Assembly (NCBI GenBank): GCA_000827325.1
Contig: KN832870.1
Coordinates: 62,001-126,000, forward strand
DNA from: Oidiodendron maius Zn
Lineage: Eukaryota; Ascomycota; Leotiomycetes; Myxotrichaceae
Length of the DNA: 64,000 nucleotides
Direction of reading: 5' to 3'
The notes beneath the pieces are model-generated. The model saw nothing but the letters and a program-made list of their open reading frames with translations, had not been told where the DNA came from and did no database searches. The translations under genes and the position numbers were made by a program. Positions 11,965 through 23,069 of this stretch are shown piece by piece (positions within the stretch are counted from its first letter, which is position 1; the number at the start of each line of letters is the position of its first letter).

Positions 11965-13140
11965 CTACATCGGAGCAAACTCATGACTCCACCATGCCGT
12001 TCTGTTTGCCGTATACTGGTTGCCAGAATCATAGTGGTCGGACGGCTGGAATCCACGAGTGAGATACGAACCGTCATCCGAGAGGCTGTGATATTCCAAT
12101 TGAGGTTGACCGAAGTGGCGAGCTGTGACAGTGCGCGCCGTATCGCAAGCACCGGGGTTGCCTAGTTGCAGGGGTCGATTTTGCGTTGTATCAGCTGGCA
12201 AGGTCAGACCGCCCGGGGCACGGATAGAGAGAAGTGGAATAGCCTCGTTTTTAACCGGCGCATTCAACTCCCTAGGGTTTGGGTCGTCAACTGCAATGGC
12301 ATTGCTGTATGCTATACAGATACAGACTGTACCATCTACAAGAGCAGGTAAGTTTGAGTGTTATATCATTCTTAACAGGGCTATCTTACCAATCTCTCCA
12401 TTCTTGTATTGCTCCTCAGTATTAGCAACTTTGAAAAGTTTATCTAGAATATACACTTTTGCAGCATTCTCTGGATGCTTATCCTTATCAAACAGTTGTG
12501 ATATCAACGTTATTATTGCTTCCTTTAGCTTCCTAACATTAAGGCTTAATTCCTAAATAGTGGTATACTGCTTCTTACGTGGCTTAGCAACCATCTGTAG
12601 GATATGAACCAAAAGGCGTATCCGTTCTAATGCTGGGTTAGGTATGGAAGCCTGTATAATACTATAGTCTTGCTTACCTGGCTTCAGGAGATGGTCAGGT
12701 TCCTTGTGCCAGACAGAATTCTTACCTCTTGTATCTGGCCACCACGGCGGAGCATAGGCATTGCCTTTGGTATAGGGGTAGCGGGCTTGCTTCCTGGGCT
12801 CCACAAGCTTAACAAATGCCTTGGCTATCACCTTATAACAGGATTGTTATATATCCCTGAAGCTAAGGGAATAGAATCGTTTGACCTCAGCTTCATTACC
12901 AATAATAAGTTGACGGGGTTTTTGGACCAAGGCCTTCATATTATCATATTCAACATGTTGCCCTTGGTTAGGCGAGAGACAAGCACGTTTCTTCAGCCTA
13001 TACACGGCAGGTTTCTCGAGTTCCCCGGGTGATAGCGGATCTCTCCTACTAAACGGCAGCTGGTGGCTATCATGAAACTCACTATATTAGCTGGCTTGGC
13101 TGTATACTAGAGGGAATTGTTTAGCCAGAACAAGTTGAAC
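11965..13140 (-). pseudogene. DUF2841 family gene inactivated by two RIP-type nonsense codons
   Basis: Read on the minus strand, a nearly continuous frame from about 13110 to 11965 shows a DUF2841-type protein: [62 protein letters not shown], an intron, [13 protein letters not shown], then LNVRKLKEAI, a second intron, and a polar C-terminal tail ending WWSHEFAPM. Two in-frame stops break it: TAA at 12847-12849, where the family context suggests Gln (DI-stop-QSC), and TAG at 12553-12555 (YTTI-stop-ELS). Both are one C-to-T change away from CAA or CAG. A further TAG lies upstream near 13110, so the true 5' end is uncertain. DUF2841 proteins are fungal, of unknown function, and often expanded in accessory regions. 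Confidence 0.78.
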
Positions 13141-15319
13141 AACGAATCTGGGATAGGATACAAACCTCCTATACTCGCTTTTTGTATACTCGAAAGGAAA
13201 TCTACTCTAAATCGCTTTATAAAAATTCTTTAGTAGTAAGGAATAAGAGGCACAGATATATACTTCTTCTCCTCTCCGTTCTCAACAAGCATAATGAGTG
13301 CGAATTCCTTAGCTGACAAGCTAGTACAGTCATTCAGGGCGACGCCTATAGGCTAAAATAAATTAATATATGGTCTCTAACTTGGCGTGATCGGTGCCTA
13401 CCAGACATCTAGGGTGGAAGGGTTGAGTCGTGGAGTTATGTTGTATATACAGTATATCTGTATTCTAGCAAGTCTCCATCAGGACAAAGGACCTGTATAG
13501 AGCTTCTGCGCTAAACTATCTTTAATATACAAGGGGAGAGTGAGGTGCTGGAGGGGCAAGACTGTTCAAATTGGGACGACGCTGAGGTATACCGGCATCC
13601 GTCGCTCTCTTGCGCCACTATGGTGGATCCATTGGATCTGACTTATAGCAGAATCAACTTTATATTAGAAATCCCTAGTGCATTTACTTACGTCTCATGT
13701 CTGTCTTGCCAGTCTGGAGCTTTGAATGCTTGGATTCGGAGCCCGAGTGGACGGAGCCGTTCAATGGGCGGTACGAGAGTCGACAGGAGTCTCAGAGGAC
13801 GGTCTGTGCTCAGTGGCCAACTCTAAAATAAAAGCAGGGATGCGACAGGTCAAAGGAGGCCAAGAAGTATAGAGGCCAATGAAGTATAGGATGGGGAATT
13901 GAATCTTCGGCGCGTGAGAACGGAGAGTGATCGCATCGAGGCCGTGCTGCGGCCAAGAGTCTTGGCTAAGGAGCGGGTGACCCAAACCGCGCGAAAATTG
14001 AACGTTAACATCTCCTGGTACCTAGTAGTCGAATAACGCGTTGATGAGGTGCTGGACGTGCCTCAATGACTATAATTTCTCGGAATCTGGAGAGATCTCA
14101 CTTCGCATCCAAAAGATATATTCCGCATCCGAATGTCGAGGACCAGCTGCCCTAACCTAATTCTAACAAGGCTTTGATCGACCAGGTGCAATTCCGGATC
14201 GGAGTTCTGGATCAGACTTTTGCCAATAAACTCGTACCCCGTCTTCCGCGCCCATTGAAACTTTGGCCCAAAACTAAAGCGGTAATTAGAAACTGCAAAG
14301 CACCATCTTCCAAACAGAAGAAATAATGTCAGCACACCTTCATGGCGGCAGCCCTGCACCATGTAAATCGTAAAGTCGATTACCCTGAACCAGAAGAAAA
14401 GAGAGGGGGGTAATCAGGTATTAGGACAAGGTCCCCCGGTAGGTGACCAAGGGTCCCAGGACGGCAGTAGCTTGGCGCTTGAAGGGTCATGGCTCCCTGG
14501 CATCCGACACAGTTAGCACGAAAGTCAAAACAGATGCGGGGTATCCAAGGGCGGTTCGTATCGCCATGCTGGGGAAATCAGTGCTACCGCACCAAGAGTA
14601 TGGTCTCTGCTGAAGCGGCTACCTATAACGGAATTCTTAATCGGCGACTCTGCGCCGATCTACATCAAAGCATCAATGACTACTGTAGGCAATCTACCCT
14701 CGAGATAGCCTTTGACCTGCTTGTAGACTCGAAAATCGCTTCCACATCTGTCTCCAGCTTCAAAGAAGTTCTTGCCCTACTAATCAAAGATACTGCATGT
14801 AGTTACAGACCTATCATTAGAGGTAGGAGTTACAAATATCTTAATCTATTAGGGGTAGGGTTAGAATTTGCCTCTAAAAAGAGTAAGCTCCTCTACTTTA
14901 TATATATATTGATCAAGGCCTTAAGCACGCATAACACATCCCTTAGGATCTAGGATATCCTTTAGGATCCAGGATTCAGAGGATTCATATGAGTCAATAA
15001 GAGGTTGAATAGGTCTATATGAAGGGGCCTTTACTCTAGTATAGCTGTGCCTAATTAGTTGTCTCTGCATCACTCAATAGTCAATATAACTGAGTTTTCA
15101 CCTTGATATCCGATTACAACCTGCACATTAACCTAACCTCTGCTCAAGAGTAAATAATATATAATAGAATAATTCTAGACTTATATTAAAAGGAGGTTTA
15201 TAGTAGAAGGGTGCAATTACTAAATATAACTCTCTATAAGAGTATATGGAGTCAAGATTCACTTAACTGATCTATTGTCACTACAGAGAATTTGCTATAT
15301 GCAATTCGATTGCCTACTC
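13141..15319. other. Gene-poor tract with repeat relic at its right end
   Basis: About 2.2 kb with no recognisable gene. Frames near 13545, 14063 and 14489 lack known domains and are probably chance. From about 14930 to 15160 the sequence is similar to 36755-36870 and 37186-37250 (shared GGATTCAGAGGATT, TTGTCTCT and ATAACTGAGTTTTCACC), so it is a decayed copy of the same mobile element. Confidence 0.5.
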
Positions 15320-16985
15320 CTATATATCATCTACAAGTCTACTCAAGTCCAGCTGGAACGCCTTGGACACATCCTCTAGAGCCTGCTTATAGTCTATCGC
15401 CTCAGCTCCCTTCTGGATCTGCTCACGACTTCTCACCAACTCCTCTGCAACATCCTTCCACTCCAGCATCTCCTTCCCAAGCAGACTCTTTGCTGGCTCC
15501 TCCACTTTCGCTGGCACCAATTTGCCACCCTTTTTTCTGACCTCACCATCGATAATGACGTAGTCCACATCCGCCGGGCTGGAATGTAACACGACAGCTG
15601 CGACAGGCTCATGCTGTGCACCACACACCATGGCGGGGCTCATTGCGTCCAGGATAACCAGATCGGCCAGCTTTCCAACTTGGATACTCCCGATCTCTTT
15701 ACCCATTCCCAGTGCCCGCGCGCCATTGATCGTGCCAAAATTGAATGCCTCTTCTACTGTTGGCTTCACCTTAACCGGCGCCAGATCCTTCTCAATAAAC
15801 CTTTCGTTGCGGACGGCGCGCGCCGCTTGTAGGCCCAAACGCATCTCCGCAGGAATACTGCCTTGAGCGCTGGAGTGGCAGTCTATGCCTATGCCGATTT
15901 GAGTTTGCATCTCTACGGCGCGGTCTTGGTATGCAATAGGCAACCCGTGGCCCATTTGAAGCTCCGAGCTCGCTGTGGATGATATCGTCGACCCGCTCTT
16001 TTTGAACAACTCAACGTCGCTGTCGGTCCAGTTGGTAGCATGGCTCCACAGAATGGAGCTATCCATCAACCCGTATGAATGCGCGATTTCCGGCAAGGAA
16101 TGAAGTCCAAGTTGTGCGGAACGCACATAGTGACTGGTGATGCGCTTCACCCCTGCAGCCTTGACCCTCTCGAATAGCGGTACAACACACTCCTTAGGGA
16201 GGAACCACGCGTCGAAGGCGAAACCCAACTGCACCCTACCATTGCCGAACGGTGCATTTTTGGCGAGCTCGTCGAAAGTGTTCATTACGTGGCCGCCTAG
16301 AATGTCCATATTCATCTTGAAAGGTTTCCACGATTCAACCGTAAGCGGCGGGGAGTAGCCAAAGATGGATCGGATGCCAGAGGAGATTGTTGCGGCGAGG
16401 GCCATCCTGGCTACAGATAAATGAGATCAGATACCAATAGGGTCACCTCAACAGCATTTCGAGCGCTTACAGTGATCAGACGTGATATTCATGTGCGCAT
16501 GGTCCATGAGAGTAGTCGTCCCAGCAGCGACGGCTTCTAGGCACCCGCCTAACTCTCCCCAGAAAACGTCCTCGGCGGTGTAGTTGACATGTTGCCTAGG
16601 CCCATACTCAATACTGCTAAATCCTATGACAGCTGATTGGAATACTTACATGGCACCTAAGATTCTGATTCAGTGGTGGAGTCTTAGATGTGAAGGATCA
16701 TGATATATTGACATTACCCTTTGGAACATATTCTAGCAGCGTATCATCTGCATGTCGGCCCTTGAGCTGCGTCTGCCAGACATGATGATGCGTGTCAATG
16801 AAGCCGGGAGAGACAATTTTATTAGCGCAGTCAACAACTTCGGTAGTAGCGTCCGCCTCAATAGCCGGTTCGATCTTGACAATTCTATTCCCACTAATGA
16901 GGATGTCTGTAATAGTGGGCCTGACGTGGTCGTATTCATCATGGATTAGGGCGATGCCACCTTTCAGAAGTAGGGAGGAGGGCAT
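15320..16985 (-). CDS. Amidohydrolase (cytosine deaminase/TrzN-like metal-dependent hydrolase)
   Basis: Three-exon gene, 503 residues: 16985-16718, 16623-16471, 16410-15320. The N-terminal sheet is followed by DTHHHVWQT, the metal-binding HxH-type motif that opens the TIM barrel; further ligand positions appear as MDHAHMN, LWSHATN and the GIDCHSS turn, and the C-terminal EIGSIQVGKLADLVIL strand closes the composite domain. This subgroup removes amino, chloro or amide groups from rings and small amides in the cytosol. The exact substrate is open. The 94-nt first intron could instead be read as two introns around a 7-nt exon, but one intron gives a better GFSSIEYG junction. It is divergent from the dioxygenase at 17500 and shares its 514-bp promoter, which suggests a common pathway. 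Confidence 0.88.
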
Positions 16986-17499
16986 TTTGTTTGCTACACT
17001 TTTGTTAAGAAGATTGCAGTGGAAAATCGGGAGCGTCTTTCTAACTTTTGAATACTCGAGCACCTGGAGTATCTCACCTGCTGCATGAGGTGTACCATCA
17101 CATGAATATGCCGCCACACCAATGAAAATTACCCGGCCATAGTTGGCACAGGAATGACCGCCCGCCCCAGAAATGCGGTTCCCAATATGCCGCCAGCAGA
17201 GATGACCCGCCCGCCTCTATCCGCCTGGCGGAGTTACAAGAGCTACAATGGCTTTAGGTGAACAAGCCGATATGCTTGCGACGCATACCCTTCAATGATA
17301 TTACGATGTGCTTGATGGACGCTTATTGGACCATCCTATCACAGTGCGCCCTCCAAACATATCTGGCTCTTATAGGACCTCTTTTAATCATCACTTTCCT
17401 CGTGGTGGAAAAGCTGCATTTGAAGAACAGGTTCCATCACCCCATCAATCCACGTCAAAGATCTTTTAGACATCACCGACATCAACCTCCGCTTCAGCC
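16986..17499. promoter_or_regulatory. Divergent promoter with GC-rich boxes
   Basis: The 514 bp between amidohydrolase and dioxygenase starts. It contains GACCGCCCGCCCC at 17156-17168, the related GACCCGCCCGCC near 17203, and the small palindrome TCCGCCTGGCGGA near 17218. The first box occurs in reverse complement at 21626-21638, upstream of the FAH-family gene. CGG-like boxes are usual targets of Zn2Cys6 regulators, so co-regulation is likely but untested. Confidence 0.5.
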
Positions 17500-18534
17500 A
17501 TGCCAGAGCTTGAGTTGAATTTGTCCGAGGCCCAACAAAAGAACCGAGTGGAACTCGTCCGTCCTGCCTATGTCACTTATGGCCACCCTAACCTGATCGA
17601 CGCCGCGGCTTTCGCCGGGGATTTTGGGCTCATGGAAACAACCCCACCGAACGAGACAACCCCACCGACCAAATATTTCCGTGGTTACGGTGATTTAGCT
17701 TTGACGTATGTCGTTGTCAAGACCGAGGCCCCTGAATTCTTCGGCGTGACCTTCGAAGTTAAGAGTAAGGAGGATCTCGTCAAGGCCGCCCGTATACCTG
17801 GTGCATCGAAGATCGAAGATGTAAGCCACCAGCCAGGCGGAGGGCAGCGCGTGACAATTGAAGGCCCTGATGGCGTCCCATTCAGCGTCATCTACGGCCA
17901 GAAACTGGTGGATCCAATTGAGCCACCGCCACAGTTTGAAGCGCAGAATTTCCCAGCCATAAGCGACGCTGATGACGTTAAAAAGCCTCGCAAAGGTCGG
18001 ATGCAACGGCCACAGAAAGGGCCATCGCCTATTTTCAAGTTAGGCCATTGCGGATATGTCGTCGAAGATATCATGAGCGCCTTGGAATTCTACAAAACCT
18101 ATTTTGCGCTTGAGGAGAGCGACAGCATTGCACACCCAGAAGAGAAAAATGAATTCGTCATGGTCTTCCTGCATGTCGACAGGGGCAAAGGCTGGACCGA
18201 CCACCACTCCTTCTTCTTGTTTAAGAAGTATGGGAAAATGAAGGCAGGAGTCGTTCATCATGCAGCATTTGAAGTGAAAGACTACGACATGCAGAACCTT
18301 GGTCACGACTTCCTGAGAAAGAAAGGGTATAAGCTGCAGTGGGGCATCGGTCGACACGGTCCCGGCAGTCAGGTCTTCGATTATTGGTATGACAAGTGTG
18401 GATTTGTCCTCGAGCATTACTCTGACGGCGACATTGTGAACAATGAAACGCCTTTTAAGCGGTATGGACTTGCGGAAGGCAATATTTGGGGTCCTGATAT
18501 TCCGTTCACAACTTCGCATACAGGCGAGTTCTAA
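17500..18534 (+). CDS. Type I extradiol ring-cleavage dioxygenase (VOC superfamily)
   Basis: Single-exon, 344 residues, two vicinal-oxygen-chelate modules. The C-terminal catalytic module shows the iron ligands His183 (LGHCGYVV), His253 or 254 (VVHHAAFEV) and Glu305 (LEHYSDGD), the conserved GRHGPGS turn at 284-290 and DYWYD at 294-298 that position substrate in catechol 2,3-dioxygenases. The product should open a catecholic or trihydroxylated ring next to the two hydroxyls (meta cleavage) in the cytosol. 4-Hydroxyphenylpyruvate dioxygenase was considered because of the fold, but the motifs fit the extradiol type. A short repeated TTPPNETTPPT loop at 48-57 is unusual. Together with the FAH-type hydrolase at 20253 and the divergent amidohydrolase it makes a plausible meta-cleavage set. 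Confidence 0.85.
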   Translation: MPELELNLSEAQQKNRVELVRPAYVTYGHPNLIDAAAFAGDFGLMETTPPNETTPPTKYFRGYGDLALTYVVVKTEAPEFFGVTFEVKSKEDLVKAARIPGASKIEDVSHQPGGGQRVTIEGPDGVPFSVIYGQKLVDPIEPPPQFEAQNFPAISDADDVKKPRKGRMQRPQKGPSPIFKLGHCGYVVEDIMSALEFYKTYFALEESDSIAHPEEKNEFVMVFLHVDRGKGWTDHHSFFLFKKYGKMKAGVVHHAAFEVKDYDMQNLGHDFLRKKGYKLQWGIGRHGPGSQVFDYWYDKCGFVLEHYSDGDIVNNETPFKRYGLAEGNIWGPDIPFTTSHTGEF

Positions 18535-19328
18535 ACCCATGAAGCTCGGAATTTTTGAAGGCAGCTGTTGTTGTCCTGTCATCATAGCCAAATCTGTACG
18601 CGTTGTATGTCGAAATGCTGCTCAAAACATGATTTCTCTGCCTACTGTGGCTTCATCGCGTTGGACTGTCATGGCAGGAGACCTTGTCCTGTACTAATTT
18701 GCGAGTAATTCAGATCGTAATGATGTTCCTTAGGAATGGCTCCTTACATACACCGCATTCTGTATACAAAGTCCTACAAGCTTCTCTTTCCACGCTCAAT
18801 TGAGCACTCGTCTGAATAAACCCAGCGTTTCCAATAACCAAGAGGCTTGATGAGACCAGGGTGGCCAGGAGCATTACGGCCGTAGGGATTCTCGAAATCG
18901 AGGCCGTAATAGTACATGGTGTTGGCCATTTTCCACCAAATAGGCCGTAGTTGTACAGCCTTTCCGTGACGTATTTCCTAGTCTTCTCCTCACTACTGGC
19001 CACACTGGATGCGACGCGTTTTTGGAGATACTGTGACATGTGGAGTAAGGAAAGTTCTCAGCAATATCTCTATACTTAATAGAGTCATGAGCAGAAAACA
19101 CACGACTTCCTGTGTTAGGGGAGATCTGCAAGGGGGTTCTAGGTCGTCTGGGGAAATCACGAAAAATCACGATTTCAAGGATTTTCGCCCAGATATAACT
19201 CATGCAATACTATGGTAAAGTAAAAAATGGGTTGGAACTATTCAAAGCAATTCATAACGACACTAGAAGGTCAGGCATGGCACCTCGGAAGCGCGACCAT
19301 CTGTTTTCGGCGTGCCTGGATCCAGCCA
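18535..19328. other. Intergenic region, possible decayed minus-strand coding fragment
   Basis: No intact gene. On the minus strand near 18925-18790 a frame reads YYYGLDFENPYGRN, then PGLIKPLGYWKRW before a stop. It looks protein-like rather than random, but I do not recognise the family, and flanking frames are broken. Confidence 0.3.
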
Positions 19329-19785
19329 TACTAGTACCGGTAAATACCTGAAAACCCCCCCAAACCTTTTTTTTTAGTCTTGATATGCCCCCCTCCAAGG
19401 GGGCATGCCAGGTATTTTCCCAATAAACTTTTAAGTTGTAGTTCTATTAAAATACGCTCTATATATTAAAGAAAAAGCGTTATGAGAGCTGTAATTCTAT
19501 CAGCTCCAGAACATTAAAGCTAGCATATCGATCAAGATATTACCATTTTACGTCGAGATATTTAGCACTAACTGTCGATGATAACTTGACGGATATAATA
19601 GCTTCAAAGCTAATTATTTGTTAGAAATAAAGCTCATATAGCTTTATGCTTGCTAGAGAGCATGTTTTAATATAACTGCATATTAAAAGTTTATTGAGAA
19701 AATACCTGGCATACCCCCTTGGAGAGGGGTGGATCAGGAATAAAAAAAGTTTTGGGGGGTATTTCAGGTATTCACCGTACTAGTA
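19329..19785. mobile_element. MITE-like element with ~100-bp terminal inverted repeats
   Basis: The left end runs TACTAGTACCGGTAAATACC, then a C-rich and T-rich stretch and CATGCCAGGTATTTTC, and continues AATAAACTTTTAA. The right end is the same in reverse complement (TACTAGTACGGTGAATACC, later ATGCCAGGTATTTTC and AATAAACTTTTAA). The arms match over about 100 bp with few differences, around an AT-rich centre of about 250 bp. No transposase is encoded. TA at both outer borders suggests a Tc1/mariner-type target duplication. It lies between the dioxygenase and the FAH gene. Confidence 0.8.
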
Positions 19786-19885
19786 ATTGGGAGAAAGAAG
19801 ATGGCGATTTTCGAGCAGGCCGTTCCGCATCTGCGCGAGCTATCCTGATTAAAGCCGACAACTTCAGCTATTAAAGACTGCAGGG

Positions 19886-20067
19886 ACAGTAAAACCCCGC
19901 TATAAGTATAAGTTCGGGATCGAGGAAACCATGCCATCTCTAATACACTACTAAAACCTCGCAATATACTTAAGTTTCCTCAGGCCCTGCGCGACCGGAA
20001 GCATATTACCGAGCTTTTTAGTAGTATATTCTTTATATTGAACAGTCCTTATATCAGGGTTTACTGT
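19886..20067. mobile_element. Short pogo-like inverted-repeat element
   Basis: Left end ACAGTAAAACCCCGCTATAAG and right end, in reverse complement, ACAGTAAACCCTGATATAAGG form terminal inverted repeats, and both arms also share the later ACACTACTAAAA-like block. The CAGT(N)AAACC(N)GATATAAG pattern is characteristic of pogo/Fot1-type DNA transposons. At 182 bp it is non-autonomous. Related ends occur at 22297 and about 30733. Confidence 0.65.
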
Positions 20068-20252
20068 ATAGCTCGCGCTTATGTCAGTCATTAGTCTCCT
20101 TAACAGTAATATTTAACTCAGTAGGCTAAGAATTGTTTTGGCATATTGAATATATATAAAATGAATGACCTAGAGAACCATAGCCTGCTAGATATAGCAT
20201 ATGGTATACCCTGTCTCCTATAGTGTTAAAAATCCTGAGCGAACTGTAGCCC

Positions 20253-21218
20253 TCACTCAAACGTATGCTTGTTTCTAATGCTCCCGATCCCCTCAAACTC
20301 AACCTCTACTACATCCCCATCCTTCACAAACCCGGATCCCTCCGGCTTGATAAACAGGCCTACCCCAGCTGCCGTCCCTGTCATAATAAACGTGCCTTTC
20401 CTTATCGTTGTACCTCTAGACAAATGCGCAATAATCTGCTTCACCGGGAAGACCATATTCTTGGTCGACGACTCCTGCCTGACTTGTCCATTTACCTTCG
20501 TTGTATACTTCAGTTGCTGCGGGTCTGGGATAAGAGCCGTGGAGGTGAGGCATGGCCCAACAGGCGCGAACCCATCGAAGGACTTCGCGTACGCAAACTG
20601 CCAGCCAGAAATTTCTTCGGGCATTTGCCAGTCCCGGGCACTGATGTCATTGCTGGATGTATAGCCGAGGACGTAGTCCAATGCTTCATCCTCCTGAACG
20701 TTCTTCGCGTCTTTGCTGATCACAACCGTCAACTCGCCTTCGTAGTCGAGCATGGACTGCGTTTCGGGGTGGATCGAGATTGTGTCGTAAGGTCCAGTTA
20801 GCGCGTCTGGAGGCTTGCAGAATAGAGAGGGGTATTTTGGGACTTTGTGCTGTTGTTCTTGTTAGGTTTCAGAACACATAGACGTCGCAATGCTAAGGCC
20901 TTGCCTTTCCCTCCCCTTCAACATGGTCCTTGTAGTTCATAGCAATGCACAGAACGATACCGGGGCTGGGTAATGGACTCAGGAGCTATGGGATATGTTA
21001 GAGGGATTTTTAATACCATAGCCGCCAATTTTGTATTGTGACCTCACCTTCGTGATGGTAGCCTGTCGCCCAGCCGGCCTCCATCCTGTCTCGAGATTTC
21101 CATCTAGCACCTTAACCATCGAGCCCGTGACGTCGGCCGAAGGGACTATATCGCCAAAATCACCGTAGAGGGTCTGACCGTTCTCGTCCACGAACCGCAC
21201 GAGTCTCTTAAATGACAT
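20253..21218 (-). CDS. Fumarylacetoacetate hydrolase family protein (FAHD-like)
   Basis: Three-exon gene, 282 residues: 21218-21048, 20985-20905, 20849-20253. The N-terminus (MSFKRLVRF) is family-typical; the catalytic core shows AMNYKDHVEG, LDYEGELTVVI with the metal-binding acidic residues, SSNDISARDWQ and YAKSFDGFAPVGPCL, and the end holds RKGTFIMTGTAAGVG. Length fits the 280-300 of fungal FAHD proteins. The second intron begins GCAAGG and ends CAG, so it is a GC-AG intron; a GT start would leave an in-frame stop. The enzyme would hydrolyse or hydrate a C-C bond in a keto-enol product such as a meta-cleavage product of the neighbouring dioxygenase. Its upstream region carries GGGGCGGGCGGTC at 21626, shared with the divergent promoter at 17 kb. 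Confidence 0.88.
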
Positions 21219-21610
21219 GTTGTGGCTGCTTTCAAGACACAGATAACTCTCCTTGATTCGACAGAAAGACTTCAATGTTTGCGTATAGAAGCCTAGTGAG
21301 GCTTGGTATGTTAGTCAGGTATGAATGTCTGGGTCACTAACTCCGAACAACTGTAGGCAATGGACTGCATTTATACCTCTGGAGCTACCCAGGTGAGACC
21401 AGGGCCGGAATGTACTGTAATCAAGTTCCGCGGGGTATCTTCCCAGTAGACATGTTATCCGTGCTTCTTTGCTAGCCAAATTGATTCTATGAAGGTACAG
21501 GCTGTAAATTTTGTTACACCGTCCTGGCGAAATGATTCTGCCAGGCGATATAACATTCTTTGCAGCCTGTACCTCCGTAGTTCCAACTATAAGCGTTTCC
21601 CAGAGTTTCG

Positions 21611-21638
21611 CGGCATAATTCTGGCGGGGCGGGCGGTC
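21611..21638 (+). promoter_or_regulatory. GC-rich box shared with the dioxygenase/amidohydrolase promoter
   Basis: GCGGCATAATTCTGG followed by GGGGCGGGCGGTC. In the 17.16-17.19 kb divergent promoter the reverse strand reads GCGGCATATTGGG, then TTCTGG and GGGGCGGGCGGTC. Both halves are therefore shared. The box is about 410 bp upstream of the FAH-family start codon. Confidence 0.45.
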
Positions 21639-22997
21639 GGCGGGAAGGGCGGTCTATCAGCGAGGCGGCCTGGCACCTGCAGAAACATCCGACCCGACAA
21701 GGACAACTCAACTATGCCCTAGCAGCTCTATTCCTAATGACAAAATAGGCTTGATCCTAAGTATACTTGTTGCCCTATATAACCCATTAGTACAGGTAGA
21801 GTAGAGATCTGAGAAAGGACGCTGTCCACATCCCATGTTCGCTCAACAGCGACGGCTGGACCACGGTCTGATTCCGACTTGGCAAACGAGAGAGTTGGTC
21901 GGTGACTGTCCCCGGCAAAGATTGACTTCTACGGCATGCTCTCTAGGGCGGGCGTATATATTCTCAAGTTCGGATCAGCCAGAGGGTTAATATTGCGTGA
22001 TTTCCCTCTTCAAAATTGCGTGACCTCTTGGAGACTGACGACTGCACTATCGACAGGCTTATCACATTCGTTCCGACAATCACATTGACTAGACTAAAGC
22101 GATTGGAGATGTGGCGTTGCTGAATGCAGCTGACCCTCAGCATTGGATAGGCACAATACGTCTTCCTGACCAGTTCTTCTTGCTCTATCGACTAAGAATA
22201 TGGTCTTCCCAGTGGAGCAGATTATTGCGCATTTATCTAGAGGTACAATGATAAGGAAAGGCACGGTTATTATAGATTAATATGAGCGCGAGCTATACAG
22301 TAAACCCCGATATAAGGACTCTTCGATATAAGAATACACTACTAAAACCTCAGTAATATACTTAAAGTCTCTGGTCATGCATAGGTATTTTTGGTGAAGC
22401 CCACTATATTTAGCTTAAGAATAACCTTGCAATATCTTTAAGTTTCCTCGGTCCTTGGCGTATTCTTATAGAGAGTGTTCTTGAGTTTCCTCAGCGTCAG
22501 CTGCCATTTCGTCAACCTGCATAGTCGGTACGGTGTTTATATTCGCATGCGACCTCGTGCCACTTTTCTGGTATTTGGTACAGGTGAAAGTATTCGTGTG
22601 CATCTGGACTCGAGCGGCCACTTTATTGGAGTCGACGTCAAGAGGCCCTTAGAACTCAGCCAGGGTCATGCTGTCTGACAGAGAAAAGACGGAAGACCCA
22701 CTACTGGCCAAGACTGATATCAACCGTCTCTCTGACTATAGAGCGGATATAAGAAATAATCTGACACTTGAACTCCGCATCAGACACTAGCCTCTGAGAC
22801 AAGTTCGCGGCCCCAAAGCTTCCTGCAAGCCAGGCAAGTCCGTGTAAGTGCAGCATCATCTGTGTCGTAGACTCTACGTATATTTTGACCGCCTCACTGA
22901 CAGGTGGTAGTAACCTGACATGATATTTGTACAAGCTAACATTGGATTGGCTATGCTACGAGGTATAAGACCTGCCCGGGACTCCGGAAACTACATC

Positions 22998-23069
22998 CGG
23001 CCGAAACTGCGGCCGAAACTGCGGCCGAAACTGCGGTCGAAACTGCGGTCGAAACTGCGGCCGAAACGG
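22998..23069 (+). repeat. 12-bp minisatellite (CGGCCGAAACTG)n
   Basis: Six tandem units of CGGCCGAAACTG; two units carry CGGTCG in place of CGGCCG, a C-to-T transition, and the last is degenerate. It would encode a PKLR repeat in one frame, but no gene extends through it. Confidence 0.85.

Noticed and set aside
12125-12556. Plus-strand open frame of 143 codons
   Set aside because: It is the antisense shadow of the DUF2841 pseudogene, which has recognisable domain motifs on the minus strand.
14489-14953. Open frame of 154 codons
   Set aside because: It runs into the decayed repeat at 14930 and has no domain. It is probably chance or transposon debris.
16650-16656. 7-nt micro-exon in the amidohydrolase
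   Set aside because: Splice sites allow it, but a single 94-nt intron gives a better family match at the junction and needs no micro-exon.
17500-18534. 4-hydroxyphenylpyruvate dioxygenase
   Set aside because: The two-module VOC fold and a neighbouring FAH-type gene recall tyrosine breakdown, but the GRHGPGS and LEHYSDGD motifs and the 344-residue length fit type I extradiol dioxygenases. No homogentisate dioxygenase or maleylacetoacetate isomerase is nearby.
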